A stretch of DNA of 64,000 nucleotides from Asanoa ferruginea (GCF_003387075.1 NZ_QUMQ01000001.1:3224001-3288000), one strand, 5' to 3'; positions 7,819-17,590 are shown, counted from the first letter of the stretch. Made by a program: numbers and translations. Notes: a model not told the origin generated them from the sequence alone.

Positions 7819-9201
7819 CTATCCCGACGCGCCACCCGTGAAGTTCCACGAAGCAAGCCGGAGCGACGGACCGGTGAAACCGAACATGTCCCAGCTGTCG
7901 GCCGGCGTGATCGCATTGCCGCCGACACCGAGCACGGCCCCGGGCCCGAGCGCCAGCGGGTAGGACTGGGTGAACCGGAAGTTGCGTACGGGTCGGGTGA
8001 TTTCCCCGTTTTCCACCAGCCACACGCCATTGCGGGTCAAACCGGTGACCACCAGCGTCTTCGGATCGAGCACCCGGGTATACCAGAAGTCGCTGACCAG
8101 CAGGCCACGCTCCATCGTGGACACCAGCGCGGCGGTGTGCCCGTCGGCCGCCGGGCCGGCGACCGCGGCGGTCGGCGCCGCGTCGTCGGGCAGCAGCCGC
8201 AGGTTGGCCGGCACCGGGCCGAAGGAGCTGCCGCCCGGCCAGCCGTGGCCGGTCGAGGCGACACCGGCCTCGGCCGCCGACCGCCGGTCGTAGGCCACCC
8301 CGAGGGTGATGCCCTGCCCGACGAACGTGACCGGGCGCTTGGGCGTGCCCTCGCCGTCGAACGGCATGCCGACGCCGGCGGTCGCGGTCACGTCGTCGAC
8401 GATCGTCACGGCCGGGTCGAACTGCGGCGCGCCGATCTCGGCGAACGACTGCCGCTCGTTGAGCAGCTTCCCGTTGAACCCGTAGAGCGCGAAGTTGGTC
8501 AGCAGGTCGGCGACGGCGGTCGGCTCCAGCACCACCTCGTAGCGGCCCGGCGGCAACTCGATCGGGTCGGCACCGGCGCGGGCCTTGAGCGCGGCCCGGC
8601 CGCCGAGCACCGCGCCGTCGAGATCGGCCAGCCGGCGCGAGCCGAGTCGCGCGACGCCGTCGGCGCCGGGCACCCGGGCGATGCCGTCCATGGCGGCCTC
8701 GGCCGCCCGGCCCGACACGGACTGGCCGGCGCTGTTGGCGAACGCGCCGGACCAGTAGACGGTGCGGCAGTAGCCGGCCGTCTCCAGCCCTTCCGCCGCG
8801 TCGACGAACGCGCGCACCCGGGCGGCCCGCTCGTCCGGCGAAGCCTGAGCGGTGGCCTCGTCCCAGGCCCCGTCGGTGACCAGCGGCGCGGCCGGCGCGA
8901 GCCCCGGCCACGCCGGGTCGACGGGTGTCAGGGCGACCGCGGCGATGGTGCGCTCGACGAGCGCGGTCAGGCCGGCCTCGTCGACCACCGTGGTCGAGCC
9001 GCCCACCGTGCGGCCGTCGAGGTGGATCCGCAGCCGGATGGCGGTCGTCGCGTCGGCGACGTTCTGGTGGATCCCGGAGTTGGCGAACCGGGTCAACGCC
9101 AGCGCGGTGTGGTCGACCAGCGCCTCGGCCTCGGCGGCGCTGCCCGCCAGCCGGCGGACCAGGTCGACGACCCGGCCCGCGAGATCGAGCTCTGCCGACA
9201 T
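7819..9201 (-). CDS. tldE: TldE/PmbA-family metalloprotease partner subunit
   Basis: 460 aa. TldE lacks the zinc site and pairs with TldD; the heterodimer degrades unfolded peptides and matures some RiPPs in enterobacteria. The sequence follows the PmbA/TldE pattern (ALTRFANSGIHQN near the N-terminus, the VVEP-like ELPPGRYEVVLEP near 215, and a C-terminal RNFRFTQSYPLALGPGA). Its ATG overlaps the tldD stop (TGATG), so the pair is translationally coupled. No RiPP precursor was seen next to it. Confidence 0.85.
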   Translation of the reverse strand: MSAELDLAGRVVDLVRRLAGSAAEAEALVDHTALALTRFANSGIHQNVADATTAIRLRIHLDGRTVGGSTTVVDEAGLTALVERTIAAVALTPVDPAWPGLAPAAPLVTDGAWDEATAQASPDERAARVRAFVDAAEGLETAGYCRTVYWSGAFANSAGQSVSGRAAEAAMDGIARVPGADGVARLGSRRLADLDGAVLGGRAALKARAGADPIELPPGRYEVVLEPTAVADLLTNFALYGFNGKLLNERQSFAEIGAPQFDPAVTIVDDVTATAGVGMPFDGEGTPKRPVTFVGQGITLGVAYDRRSAAEAGVASTGHGWPGGSSFGPVPANLRLLPDDAAPTAAVAGPAADGHTAALVSTMERGLLVSDFWYTRVLDPKTLVVTGLTRNGVWLVENGEITRPVRNFRFTQSYPLALGPGAVLGVGGNAITPADSWDMFGFTGPSLRLASWNFTGGASG

Positions 9202-10628
9202 CAGCCCGTCACCCCTACTCGTACGCCGGTGAACCGCGCCGGTGCCGCCGGATGGCCGGTGTGCCCGGTCTGGCCGGGTTGCCCCTTCCCGCAGTTGGGA
9301 ATGCCCCAGTCGGTGATCTCCGACGAGAGCATGTCCATCGACTGCCAGAAGGTCGGGCCGATCCCGGTGTAGGTCGGGTTGCGCAGCATCCGGCCGATCT
9401 TGCCGTTTTTGATCTCCCAGCCGATCTCGCAACCGAACTGGAAGTTGAGCCGCCGGTCGTCGATGGACCAGGACCGGTTGGTGTCCATGAAGATGCCGTC
9501 GTCGGTGGCGGCGATGATCTCTTCGAGCGTGTGCGGGCCGGGTTCGAGCCCGACGTTGGTCATCCGCACCATCGGCAGCCGCGCCCAGCCGTCGGAGCGC
9601 ACGCTGCCGCCGTAGTCGAGGCCGGCGACCGACGCCGAGTCGCGCCCGGCCAGCACGCCGACCCAGACGCCCTCGTGCACCGCGTAGCGGGCGGCGGCCG
9701 GGGTGCCCTCGTCGTCGAAGCCGAAGCTGCCCAGCGCGCCGGGGATGGTCGGGTCGATCGCGATGTTCATCAGCGGCGAGCCGTAGCGCATCGAGCCGAG
9801 CTGGGCCAGGTCGAGCCAGGAGGTGCCGGCGTAGGCGGCCTCCCAGCCGAGGATCCGGTCGAGCTCGATCGCGTGCCCCACCGACTCGTGGATCTGCAAC
9901 GCCATCTGTCCACTGCCGAGGATCAGCGTGGTCTCGCCGGCCGGGCAGGGCGCCGCGGTCAGCAGCTCACGCGACTCGACCGCCACTCGGGCGGCGTTGC
10001 CGGGCAGGTCGAGCCCGGTGACCAACTCCCAGCCGCGGGTGCCGAACTGGTCGCCGTAGGAGCGGCGCTGCGACTCGCCCTCGCCGATCGAGGTCGCCGA
10101 GATGCCACCGCCGCACTCGCGGATCCGCTGGTCGATCCGGTGCCCCTCGCTGGAGACGAACCACTTGGCGGTGTCCCAGACGCGGTAGAAGCTCTCGGCC
10201 AGGTCGGCGCCGTGCTCTCGCATCGTGGTGGTGAGCCCGACCATCAGGTCGGCCTTCTCGGACAGCGGCACGCTGAGCGGGTCGACCTCGCACGGCGACG
10301 ACCACGAGCCGGAGGCCGCGGGCAGCGGGATCAGGCCGGTGGCCGGCCCGGGCACGCTGGCGCTCGCGTTGGCGATCCGCGCCGCTCGGGTGCCGGCCGC
10401 CCGCGCGGCGGCGTCGGACATGTCGGGGACGGCGTAGAAGCCCCAGCCGGATCCGACCAGGGCGCGCACGCCGACGCCGGCGTCTTCGTCTTGGCTGAGG
10501 TCTTCGATCTCGCCGTTGCGGGCTGACATGGACTCGCTGCGCCGGTGCATCACCCGCGCGTCCGCGTAGCGCGCCCCGGCGTCGAGAGCGGCCTGGACCG
10601 CGGCGGCGGCCGCGTCGAAATGGGTCAC
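9201..10628 (-). CDS. tldD: TldD-family zinc metalloprotease
   Basis: 475 aa. Catalytic partner of TldE. The metal-binding HESVGH (HExxxH) is near residue 250, with the typical CPAGETTLILGSGQMALQ run before it and IDPTIPGALGSFGFDDEG after it. The second half contains MTNVGLEPG and the C-terminal MLRNPTYTGIGPTFW. Start is the GTG at 10628; TAGGCT sits 7 nt upstream, fitting a leaderless promoter. It is divergent from the peptide transporter at 10835. Confidence 0.9.
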   Translation of the reverse strand: MTHFDAAAAAVQAALDAGARYADARVMHRRSESMSARNGEIEDLSQDEDAGVGVRALVGSGWGFYAVPDMSDAAARAAGTRAARIANASASVPGPATGLIPLPAASGSWSSPCEVDPLSVPLSEKADLMVGLTTTMREHGADLAESFYRVWDTAKWFVSSEGHRIDQRIRECGGGISATSIGEGESQRRSYGDQFGTRGWELVTGLDLPGNAARVAVESRELLTAAPCPAGETTLILGSGQMALQIHESVGHAIELDRILGWEAAYAGTSWLDLAQLGSMRYGSPLMNIAIDPTIPGALGSFGFDDEGTPAAARYAVHEGVWVGVLAGRDSASVAGLDYGGSVRSDGWARLPMVRMTNVGLEPGPHTLEEIIAATDDGIFMDTNRSWSIDDRRLNFQFGCEIGWEIKNGKIGRMLRNPTYTGIGPTFWQSMDMLSSEITDWGIPNCGKGQPGQTGHTGHPAAPARFTGVRVGVTG

Positions 10629-10834
10629 CTGGCCGAGCCTAGGTCACGATTCCGTCGCGGGCGCGAACCTTCCCGGGGCATGGGGCGTCCTCGATGCAGA
10701 GTCGTTACCACTGATCCGGCTGACAGGTCGATGGCCGTAGCTTACTTTCAGCGCCAGCGGTCGGATGCAACTTCCTTTCGCGCCCGAAGCGTTCACTGCA
10801 CAGTGCACGACCCGGAAGGGGGTGACCGAGGACC
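10629..10834. promoter_or_regulatory. divergent intergenic region between tldD and the peptide transporter
   Basis: About 206 bp. The left end carries AGCCTA (10636-10641), i.e. a minus-strand -10 TAGGCT for tldD. The right end contains the short dyad CACTG-CA-CAGTG near 10795-10806 and the Shine-Dalgarno GAAGGGGGTG ahead of the permease ATG. No full -35/-10 pair was identified for the rightward operon. Confidence 0.4.
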
Positions 10835-11848
10835 ATGACCGAAGGCGCCGCCGGACCGGTTGGTCTCAAGGTCGCTTCGCCCGAAGCGCCGGTCGGTGAC
10901 CAGACCGGTGCGGGTAAGGAGTTCGTCGGCCGCTCGCCCGGGCAGCTCGCCTGGGTCCGCCTGCGCCGCGATCGCACCGCCTGGGCCAGCGGCATCACCC
11001 TGCTGGTCTTCGCGTTGATGGCGATCTGCGCCCCGCTGATCGAGAAGGTCTACGGCAAGGGCCCGCTCGAGCGCTTCACCGACAAGCTCGATCGCAGCGG
11101 CAACCCGCTCGGCTATCTGGGCGGCATCAGCGCCGAGCACTGGCTGGGCATCCAACCGCGACTCGGCCGCGACATCTTCATCCAGATCGTCTACGGCCTG
11201 CGCACGTCGCTGATCGTGGCGCTCACCGCCGCCGTGCTCACCATCGTGCTCGGCGTGGTGATCGGCATCGTCGCCGGCTATCTCGGCGGCAAGGTCGACG
11301 CGCTGCTGAGCTGGCTGACCGACCTAACGCTGGCCTTCCCGTTCTACATCTTCTGCTTCGCCTTCGTGCCGATCGCGGTCGCGCAGAGCTACGGGCCCAC
11401 CGACCAGGAGGCGTCCTGGTTCCGGCCGTTGTTGCTGATCGTCGTGTTCGTCGTCTTCAACTGGACCTATAGCGCGCGGCTGGTCCGCGGGCAGGTGCTG
11501 ACCCTGCGCGAGCGGGAGTTCGTCGAGGCGGCCCGCGCCTCCGGCGCCGGCCTCGGGCACGTGCTGTTCCGCCAGTTGCTGCCCAACCTCTGGGCGCCGA
11601 TCCTGGTCACCTTCTCGCTCAACGTGCCGGCGCTGATCACCGCGGAAGCGGCCCTGTCGTTCCTCGGCATCGGCGTCCTCGAGCCGACGCCCGACCTCGG
11701 CCGGCTGATCTCCGACAGCGTCAACTACGCGCGTGACGACCCGGCCTTCACGCTGACCGGCGGCATCACGCTGTTCCTGCTGGTGCTCGCGTTCAACCTC
11801 TTCGGCGACTCGCTGCGCGACGCCCTCGACCCGAAGTCCGACCGGTAG
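10835..11848 (+). CDS. peptide/dipeptide ABC transporter permease (DppC/OppC type)
   Basis: 337 aa. Membrane-spanning subunit of a family-5 peptide importer. Six hydrophobic segments: one near the N-terminus, a large periplasmic loop containing HWLGIQPRLGRD (the DppC hallmark), then a BPD_transp_1 domain. The ATPase-docking EAA loop reads EFVEAARASGAGLGHVLFRQ. It is the first gene of permease-permease-binding protein; the C-type permease precedes the B-type, the reverse of the common order. No ATP-binding subunit is in the window. Confidence 0.88.
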   Translation: MTEGAAGPVGLKVASPEAPVGDQTGAGKEFVGRSPGQLAWVRLRRDRTAWASGITLLVFALMAICAPLIEKVYGKGPLERFTDKLDRSGNPLGYLGGISAEHWLGIQPRLGRDIFIQIVYGLRTSLIVALTAAVLTIVLGVVIGIVAGYLGGKVDALLSWLTDLTLAFPFYIFCFAFVPIAVAQSYGPTDQEASWFRPLLLIVVFVVFNWTYSARLVRGQVLTLREREFVEAARASGAGLGHVLFRQLLPNLWAPILVTFSLNVPALITAEAALSFLGIGVLEPTPDLGRLISDSVNYARDDPAFTLTGGITLFLLVLAFNLFGDSLRDALDPKSDR

Positions 11849-11859
11849 GGGGCGCGACG

Positions 11860-12855
11860 ATGCTGCGGTTCTTCATCAAGAAAGCGCTCCTCGCCGTCGT
11901 CACGCTGTTCACGGTCAGCGTGCTCACGTTCGGCCTGTTCTTCGCCGTGCCCAACAGCCCGGCCGAGCTCATGTGCGGCAACCGCAAGACCTGCACCGAG
12001 GCGCAGCAGGAGAGCATCGCCCGGCGGATGGGGCTCGACAAGCCGGTCGTGCAGCAATACGCCGACTTCATGTCCGGCATCGTCACCGGCCGCACGTTCG
12101 GCGAGGGCGACGCCGCGCGCGAGTGCCCGGCACCCTGCCTGGGCTACTCGTTCCGCAACGACGAGCCGGTCACCGACATCATCGGCCGCACGCTGCCGGT
12201 CACCCTGAGCATCGTGTTCGGCGCCGCGGTGGTCTGGCTGCTGATCGGCGTCTCGGTCGGCATGATCTCGGCGCTGCGCAAGGGCACCATCTTCGACCGG
12301 GGCGCGGTCGGCTTCTCGCTCACCGGCGCCTCGATGCCGATCCTGTTGTTCGGGCCATTGCTTTTGATCATCTTCGTGTACGAGACGGGACTACTCGCTT
12401 ATCCGAGCTACGTGCCGATCACCGAGAATCCCGCGAAATGGGCGGCCGCGATGCTGCTGCCCTGGCTGGCCCTCGGTTTCATCAACTCCGCCAGCTACGC
12501 GCGGCTGTCCCGGGCGCAGATGTTGGAGACCTTGTCCGAAGACTTCGTGCGCACGGCACGGGCCAAGGGCATGACCAAGTTCCGGGTGTACGGGAAACAC
12601 GCCCTGCGGGCGGCGATCACGCCGATCGTCACCATCGCGGGCCTCGACCTGGGCACCTACCTCGGCGGCACGGTGGTGACCGAGACCATCTTCGGCTTCA
12701 CCGGGCTGGGCAAGGCCTCGCTCAACGCGGCGATCAACCTCGATATGCCGCTGGTCATGGCGACGGTGCTGCTCGCCGCGTTGTTCATCGTCGCGGCCAA
12801 CGTCATCGTCGACGTCCTCTATTCGTTCATCGACCCAAGAGTTCGGCTCGCATAG
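11860..12855 (+). CDS. peptide/dipeptide ABC transporter permease (DppB/OppB type)
   Basis: 331 aa. Second permease of the importer. N-terminal FFIKKALLAVVTLFTVSVLT is the usual DppB first helix; the periplasmic loop contains a Cys pair (LMCGNRKTC), and a second (ECPAPC) precedes the BPD_transp_1 domain. The EAA loop is FVRTARAKGMTKFRVYGKHA, ending in SFIDPRVRLA as in the family. It begins 11 bp after the C-type permease. The extra cysteine-rich loop may form disulfides outside the cell (inference). Confidence 0.88.
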   Translation: MLRFFIKKALLAVVTLFTVSVLTFGLFFAVPNSPAELMCGNRKTCTEAQQESIARRMGLDKPVVQQYADFMSGIVTGRTFGEGDAARECPAPCLGYSFRNDEPVTDIIGRTLPVTLSIVFGAAVVWLLIGVSVGMISALRKGTIFDRGAVGFSLTGASMPILLFGPLLLIIFVYETGLLAYPSYVPITENPAKWAAAMLLPWLALGFINSASYARLSRAQMLETLSEDFVRTARAKGMTKFRVYGKHALRAAITPIVTIAGLDLGTYLGGTVVTETIFGFTGLGKASLNAAINLDMPLVMATVLLAALFIVAANVIVDVLYSFIDPRVRLA

Positions 12856-12859
12856 ACCC

Positions 12860-12900
12860 ACGGGCGCGTGTCGGTGTGGGCCGTGCCGACACGCGCCCGT
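12860..12900 (+). other. 15-bp perfect stem-loop between permease and binding-protein genes
   Basis: ACGGGCGCGTGTCGG (12860-12874) pairs perfectly with 12886-12900 across an 11-nt loop. There is no U-tract, so it is more likely an mRNA-stabilising or partial-termination element separating the permease message from the more abundant binding-protein message than a full terminator (inference). Confidence 0.6.
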
Positions 12901-12980
12901 GATCCGAAAGAAATGTTCGGTGTAGAGGCTCAAGCTGGAGGATTTCTGCAATCCTCCACGGGATAGGGAGGGAGTGACCG

Positions 12981-14744
12981 ATGCGTTCATCACGGGCGTC
13001 GCGGCGGCTGACCGCGGCCACCGGGGTCGCGTTGCTGCTGACGGCGACGCTGGCCGCTTGTTCGAAGAACACCGGTGAGTCCGGTGACAAGGGCGACGAG
13101 GTCGTCGTGAAGACCGGTGCGATCTCGACGGACCCCAAGGAGTCACAGGGTCCGGCGCCGGAGGTTCCGGGCGCGACCAAGGGCGGCACGCTGAAGGTCA
13201 TTCAGCAGACCGACTTCGAGCACATGGACCCGCAGCGCACCTACGTCGTCGGCGCGATGGCCGTGCAGCACATGCTGGTCCGCAACCTGACCCAGTTCCG
13301 CGAAGACGGCAAGGGCAAGCTGACGCTGGTCGGTGACCTCGCCGAAACCCCGGGCAAAGACGTCAACAACGACTGCAAGACCTGGGAATACACCCTGAAG
13401 AAGGGTGTCAAGTATGAGGACGGCACCGAGATCAAGGCCGCCGACGTGGCCTACGGCATCGCCCGGTCGTTCGAGGAGACCATCGACGGCGGCCCGACCT
13501 ACGTGCAGGAGTGGCTCGCCGACAACCCGACCTACAACGCGGTCTACAAGGGCCCCTACACCTCCGGCAACACCACCGTGCCGGGCCTGACCGTCAACGG
13601 CGACTACGGGCTCAAGTTCGAGTTCAAGAACCCGCACTGCGACCTGCCGTTCGCGCTCAGCATGGGCACCTCGGCCCCGCTGCCGGCGGCCAAGGACACC
13701 AAGCTCGAATACGACCGGCATGTCTTCTCGTCGGGTCCGTACAAGATCAAGGAATATGTCAAGGACAGCAAGCTGGTGCTGGAGCGCAACCCGAACTGGG
13801 ACGCCAACACCGACCCGATCCGGCACAACTATCTCGACGGCCTCGAGGTCGAGATGGGTCCGGACGACGCCGCGCAGACCGAGCGGGCCATCGCCGGCGG
13901 TGCTGACGCCAACGCGATCGCCTGGGACGGCGTGCCGCAGTCGCTGGTCAGCAAGGTGCAGGGCGACCCGTCGCTCAAGGAGCGGACGATCGACACGCCC
14001 AGCCTCTTCGTCTGGTACCTCGCGATCAACAACCAGAAGGTCACCGACATCAACGTCCGGCACGCGATCGGTTGCGCGCTCGACAAGCAGGGCATCCTGC
14101 TGACCCAGGGTGGCGACGCGGCCGGCCGGCTGACCAACAACCTCCAGGCCGACACCACGATCGGCTACACGGACATCCCCGACCCGACCGGGTGTGGCCC
14201 TTCCGGAAACCCGGAGAAGGCCAAGGAGCTGTTGGGCGGCAAGAAGATCAAGCTCGCGTTCATGTCCCGCGACACCGCGTTCGGTCAGCAGACCGCCCCG
14301 GTGCTGAAGGACAGCCTGGAGAAGGCCGGCTTCGAGGTCGTCGTCTCCTACGTCGCGCAGCCCAACCACAACCCGACCGCGCGCACCAAGGACAACCCGT
14401 ACGACATCTACATCAGCAACTGGGGTGCGGACTGGCCGAGCGGCGCGTCGACGATCCCGGTGCTCTACGACGGTCGCAAGATCGGCCCGCAGGGCAACTC
14501 GAACGTGTCCTACTTCAACGCTGACGACGTCAACCAGGCCATCGACAAGGCCTCGGCGCTGCCGGCGGGCGAGGCGGGCGACGACTGGTCGGCGATCGAG
14601 AAGACCATCATCGACAAGTACTACCCGGTCGTCCCGATCTACCAGTCCAAGACCTTCGTGGTCATGGGCGACAAGGTCGGCGGTGTCTTCCACTCCGACT
14701 CGATCGGCACGATGGTCTACTACAACGCCTTCATCAAGCAGTAA
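12981..14744 (+). CDS. peptide-binding lipoprotein of ABC importer (SBP family 5)
   Basis: 587 aa. Extracellular receptor that captures peptides for the two permeases upstream. A lipoprotein signal peptide with lipobox LAAC puts the acylated Cys near residue 27. The mature part begins with a charged spacer, then GGTLKVIQQTDFEHMDPQRT, typical of the SBP_bac_5 domain, which runs to the C-terminus. GGGAGGGAG precedes the ATG at 12981. A strong terminator follows directly. Confidence 0.92.
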   Translation: MRSSRASRRLTAATGVALLLTATLAACSKNTGESGDKGDEVVVKTGAISTDPKESQGPAPEVPGATKGGTLKVIQQTDFEHMDPQRTYVVGAMAVQHMLVRNLTQFREDGKGKLTLVGDLAETPGKDVNNDCKTWEYTLKKGVKYEDGTEIKAADVAYGIARSFEETIDGGPTYVQEWLADNPTYNAVYKGPYTSGNTTVPGLTVNGDYGLKFEFKNPHCDLPFALSMGTSAPLPAAKDTKLEYDRHVFSSGPYKIKEYVKDSKLVLERNPNWDANTDPIRHNYLDGLEVEMGPDDAAQTERAIAGGADANAIAWDGVPQSLVSKVQGDPSLKERTIDTPSLFVWYLAINNQKVTDINVRHAIGCALDKQGILLTQGGDAAGRLTNNLQADTTIGYTDIPDPTGCGPSGNPEKAKELLGGKKIKLAFMSRDTAFGQQTAPVLKDSLEKAGFEVVVSYVAQPNHNPTARTKDNPYDIYISNWGADWPSGASTIPVLYDGRKIGPQGNSNVSYFNADDVNQAIDKASALPAGEAGDDWSAIEKTIIDKYYPVVPIYQSKTFVVMGDKVGGVFHSDSIGTMVYYNAFIKQ

Positions 14745-14755
14745 CAGCGCCTAGG

Positions 14756-14787
14756 AAAGAGGGGCCTCTACGGAGGCCCCTCTTTCT
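14756..14787 (+). terminator. intrinsic terminator after peptide-binding lipoprotein
   Basis: Perfect 14-bp stem: GAAAGAGGGGCCTC (14756-14769), loop TACG, partner 14774-14787, then TGTTC. It also overlaps the last bases of the convergent glycosylase gene and could stop both transcripts. Confidence 0.85.
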
Positions 14788-15580
14788 GTTCGAGCGGGCA
14801 CCACCAGGTGGTCCGGCCGCCGTAGGTGCCCTGCACGGTGGGTGTCCCGTCACGCGGACAGCGCGCTTCCGGCGGGCGCAACGACAAACTGCCCAGTGTG
14901 TGTACGCCGCCGTCGCGCACGGTCGTGCGGATCGCGAAGCGGGTGGCCCGCAGCAGCGCTTCGACCATCTCCGGGGTCAGTTCGTCGACCGGCCGGCCGG
15001 GGTGCACCCGGGCCCGCCACAGGATGTCGTCGGCGAGCAGGTTGCCGATGCCGGCGATCGCGTGCTGGTCGAGCAGGCGGGCCTTGACCGGTGCCGTGCC
15101 ACGCGCGAGCGCCGCGCGAAACTGGGCCGGCGTGATCGCCGTCGCGTCGGGGCCGAGCAACTCGATCGGCGGGTCGAGCCGGATCCGGCCCAGCCGGCGC
15201 GGGTCGATCAGCATCAGCCGGCCGCCGTCGGCGAACTCCAGCGCGAACCGCGCGAACCGGTAGTCGCCGGCGGCCCGCCCGCGCTCCCAGTAGTCGCCAC
15301 CGTCCACTTCGGTGCCGTCCGGGTCGGCGATCACGATCTTGCCGGACATGCCCAGGTGGATGCCCAGGATCGGCCCGTCCTCCGAGGTCTCGCACCACAT
15401 GCTCTTGCCCTGCCGGTGCGCCACGGTCAGCTCACGGTTGAGCAGCGCGGCCTTGATCTGCCCAGGCGGATGCGGCCGGCAGACCCACCGGTCGTGGTCG
15501 TCGACGTCGACGACCCGCCGGCCCAACGCGGCCCGGTCGATCACCGACCGGGCGTTCTCAACCTCGGGAAGCTCCGGCAC
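14768..15580 (-). CDS. Fpg/Nei-family DNA glycosylase with degenerate zinc finger
   Basis: 270 aa. Base-excision repair of oxidised bases. N-terminal MPELPEVE carries the catalytic Pro2 and Glu3 after Met removal; Lys59 in RQGKSM is the conserved lysine; the helix-two-turn-helix HAIAGIGNLLADDILW is intact. The C-terminal finger normally has CxxC...CxxC, but here it reads CPRD...CPLE, so two of the four zinc ligands are acidic residues. Start is the GTG at 15580, 3 nt after the upstream gene's stop, so it is the second gene of a DPP-glycosylase operon. Whether Fpg or Nei specificity applies is not clear. Confidence 0.87.
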   Translation of the reverse strand: MPELPEVENARSVIDRAALGRRVVDVDDHDRWVCRPHPPGQIKAALLNRELTVAHRQGKSMWCETSEDGPILGIHLGMSGKIVIADPDGTEVDGGDYWERGRAAGDYRFARFALEFADGGRLMLIDPRRLGRIRLDPPIELLGPDATAITPAQFRAALARGTAPVKARLLDQHAIAGIGNLLADDILWRARVHPGRPVDELTPEMVEALLRATRFAIRTTVRDGGVHTLGSLSLRPPEARCPRDGTPTVQGTYGGRTTWWCPLEQKEGPP

Positions 15581-15583
15581 GTC

Positions 15584-17590
15584 CTAGACGCTACGACGCA
15601 GGAAGTCGCGTTCGGCTGGGAGGCGGCGAGCCGGGTCGGCCTCCCGCAGCAACTCGTGCGGGCGATTGGTCTGAGTCAGGGCCGTCGACAGGCGGGCCAC
15701 CTGGTCCGAGACCTCGGCGTCGGCCGGGTCCACCACGATCAGCATCGGGCGCACCGTCGAGCGGATCGGCACCGCCTCGGCCGCCAACTCCAGCAGCGAA
15801 TGGTGGCTGTAGATGTCGGGGCCGTCGATCGGCTGCCCGAGGTAGCGCTCGGCGTAGGCGGTGCCGCACAGCGCCCAGTCGACGATCGGCTCCTCGACGA
15901 TCGCGCTGCGGAACACCTCCGGCCGGCGCAGCACAGCGAGCGCGGCGAGCCAGCCGCCGAACCGCCGGCCCCGGATCGCGACCCGGGACAGGTCGAGGTC
16001 GGGGTGCTTGCCGCTGAGCGCGGCGAGGGCGTCGACCTGGTCGCTGAGCATCACGTCGGCCAGCCGGCGGTGCACGACCTTCTCGAACGACGGCGCGACG
16101 CCGGGGGTACCCCGGTTGTCGACCGTGACCACCGCGATGCCGCTGTCGGCCCACCACTGCCGCTCGATCCAGGCGCCGCGTTCGGCCCGCACCTCCTGGT
16201 GGCCGGGGCCGCCGTCGATGTCGAGCAGCACCGGCAGCCGGCGCCCGTCGACGTGCCCGGCCGGGTAGATCACCGCGGCCGGCAGCCGCCGGTCGGTGAC
16301 CCGTTCGAGCGCCGGGCGCGGTGCCACCGGCGGCTCGGCCGCGAGCAGGCTCAGCTTCGCGACCTGCTCGTCGCCCTTCCAGACCGTCCAGCGGGTGCCG
16401 GTGTGTTCGAGCGAGCGGGCGCCGATGACCAGCACGTCGCCGCCGACCGCGCCGGTGTGCCAGCCGGGTGCGGTGGTCAGCCGGCGCGACTCGACACCAC
16501 CGCCGCCGATCGCCGTGCGTACCCGGAAAAGATGTTGTTCGCTCGGTTCGCCGTCGCTGGCCTCGACCAGCAGGTCGGGTGAGCCACCCGGGCCGGGCAT
16601 CCGGCCGACCACCCGGCGCAGGTAGAGCGACGGTGGGGTGAGCAGGGTGCCGTCGGCGAACAGGCAGCGCGCGTCGTAGCCGTCGTGCGCCAACTCGCCA
16701 CCGACCAGCACCCGGCCGTCGGGCAGGTGGCAGGGCGTGCCGGCGACCGGCTCGACCCAACGCGGGTCGGCGAGTTCGGCGTGCACCTGGGTCTCGCCGG
16801 TGCGCGGGTCGACAGCCAGCACCAGGCCGTGCTGCTGCATCCGGCGCAGCACGGTGATCAACGGGCCGCCCTCGACCCAGTCGACCGCGACCAGGTAGGG
16901 ATAGGTCTCCCGGTCCCAGTGCACGTCGACCCAGCCGCCGTCGAGGTCGAGCAGGTGCAGGCTGACCTCGGCGTTGACGCCCCCCGCCAAGGGCCGGGCC
17001 AGGGTGACCGGCGGCTCGCCGACCTCGAACCGGGTCACCCGCGCGTCGTCGACTCGGGTCGCCAGCAGCGACTGCCCGTCGGGCGCCCACCAGTAGCCGC
17101 GGTGGCGCTCGAAGTCGTGTTCGGCCACCGGCTCGGCGATTCCCCAGCTCACGTGCGGGCCCTCGCCGGCGAGCAGCACGTCGGCGCCGTCGGGTTCGAT
17201 CACCCGCAGCTCGCCGGTCGGGCTCAGGTAGGCGATCCGGGTGCCGGTCGGGTCCGGTCTCGCGTCGCGGACCGGCCCGGCCGCGGAGATCTCGGTGACC
17301 GCACCCGACGCCAGGTCGACGCGGCGCAGCCGGCCGTCGTGGACCAGGGCCACGACCCGGGCGAGCGGATCCATGGCGTACGCCTCGATCGGGCCGTCGG
17401 CGACCTGCCGTTCGACCGCTTCCTGGGCCGCGCCACGGGGCAGGTCGAGGGTCCACAGCGCATCCGTGGGATCTTCCGGGCCGGCGGACCGCAGGAACAG
17501 CACCCGTGAGCCGTCGGCGGCCACGGTGACCTGGTGGGGCGCGCCGCGGGTGAACCCGTCGGTCCGTGCGGCCAGCTCGGGAAACTCCAC
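15584..17590 (-). CDS. S9/DPP IV-like protein lacking catalytic Ser and His (probable pseudoenzyme)
   Basis: 668 aa. The first about 400 residues match the DPP IV beta-propeller ([37 protein letters not shown]), the rest an alpha/beta hydrolase ([29 protein letters not shown]). The nucleophile elbow, GWSYGG in active enzymes, reads GRRFGG, so Ser is Arg, and the C-terminal segment that normally ends in the catalytic His lacks it ([19 protein letters not shown]). I expect no peptidase activity. The GTG at 17590 is supported by TACGAT 6 nt upstream. Operon with the glycosylase; divergent from mshB. Confidence 0.8.
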   Translation of the reverse strand: MEFPELAARTDGFTRGAPHQVTVAADGSRVLFLRSAGPEDPTDALWTLDLPRGAAQEAVERQVADGPIEAYAMDPLARVVALVHDGRLRRVDLASGAVTEISAAGPVRDARPDPTGTRIAYLSPTGELRVIEPDGADVLLAGEGPHVSWGIAEPVAEHDFERHRGYWWAPDGQSLLATRVDDARVTRFEVGEPPVTLARPLAGGVNAEVSLHLLDLDGGWVDVHWDRETYPYLVAVDWVEGGPLITVLRRMQQHGLVLAVDPRTGETQVHAELADPRWVEPVAGTPCHLPDGRVLVGGELAHDGYDARCLFADGTLLTPPSLYLRRVVGRMPGPGGSPDLLVEASDGEPSEQHLFRVRTAIGGGGVESRRLTTAPGWHTGAVGGDVLVIGARSLEHTGTRWTVWKGDEQVAKLSLLAAEPPVAPRPALERVTDRRLPAAVIYPAGHVDGRRLPVLLDIDGGPGHQEVRAERGAWIERQWWADSGIAVVTVDNRGTPGVAPSFEKVVHRRLADVMLSDQVDALAALSGKHPDLDLSRVAIRGRRFGGWLAALAVLRRPEVFRSAIVEEPIVDWALCGTAYAERYLGQPIDGPDIYSHHSLLELAAEAVPIRSTVRPMLIVVDPADAEVSDQVARLSTALTQTNRPHELLREADPARRLPAERDFLRRSV

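Noticed and set aside
7805..8911. 368-codon frame overlapping tldE on the same strand
   Set aside because: Arg/Gly-rich off-frame reading; the tldE frame matches the family throughout.
9201..10628. TldDE as part of a RiPP cluster
   Set aside because: No precursor, modification enzyme or transporter gene is adjacent; TldDE is widely housekeeping.
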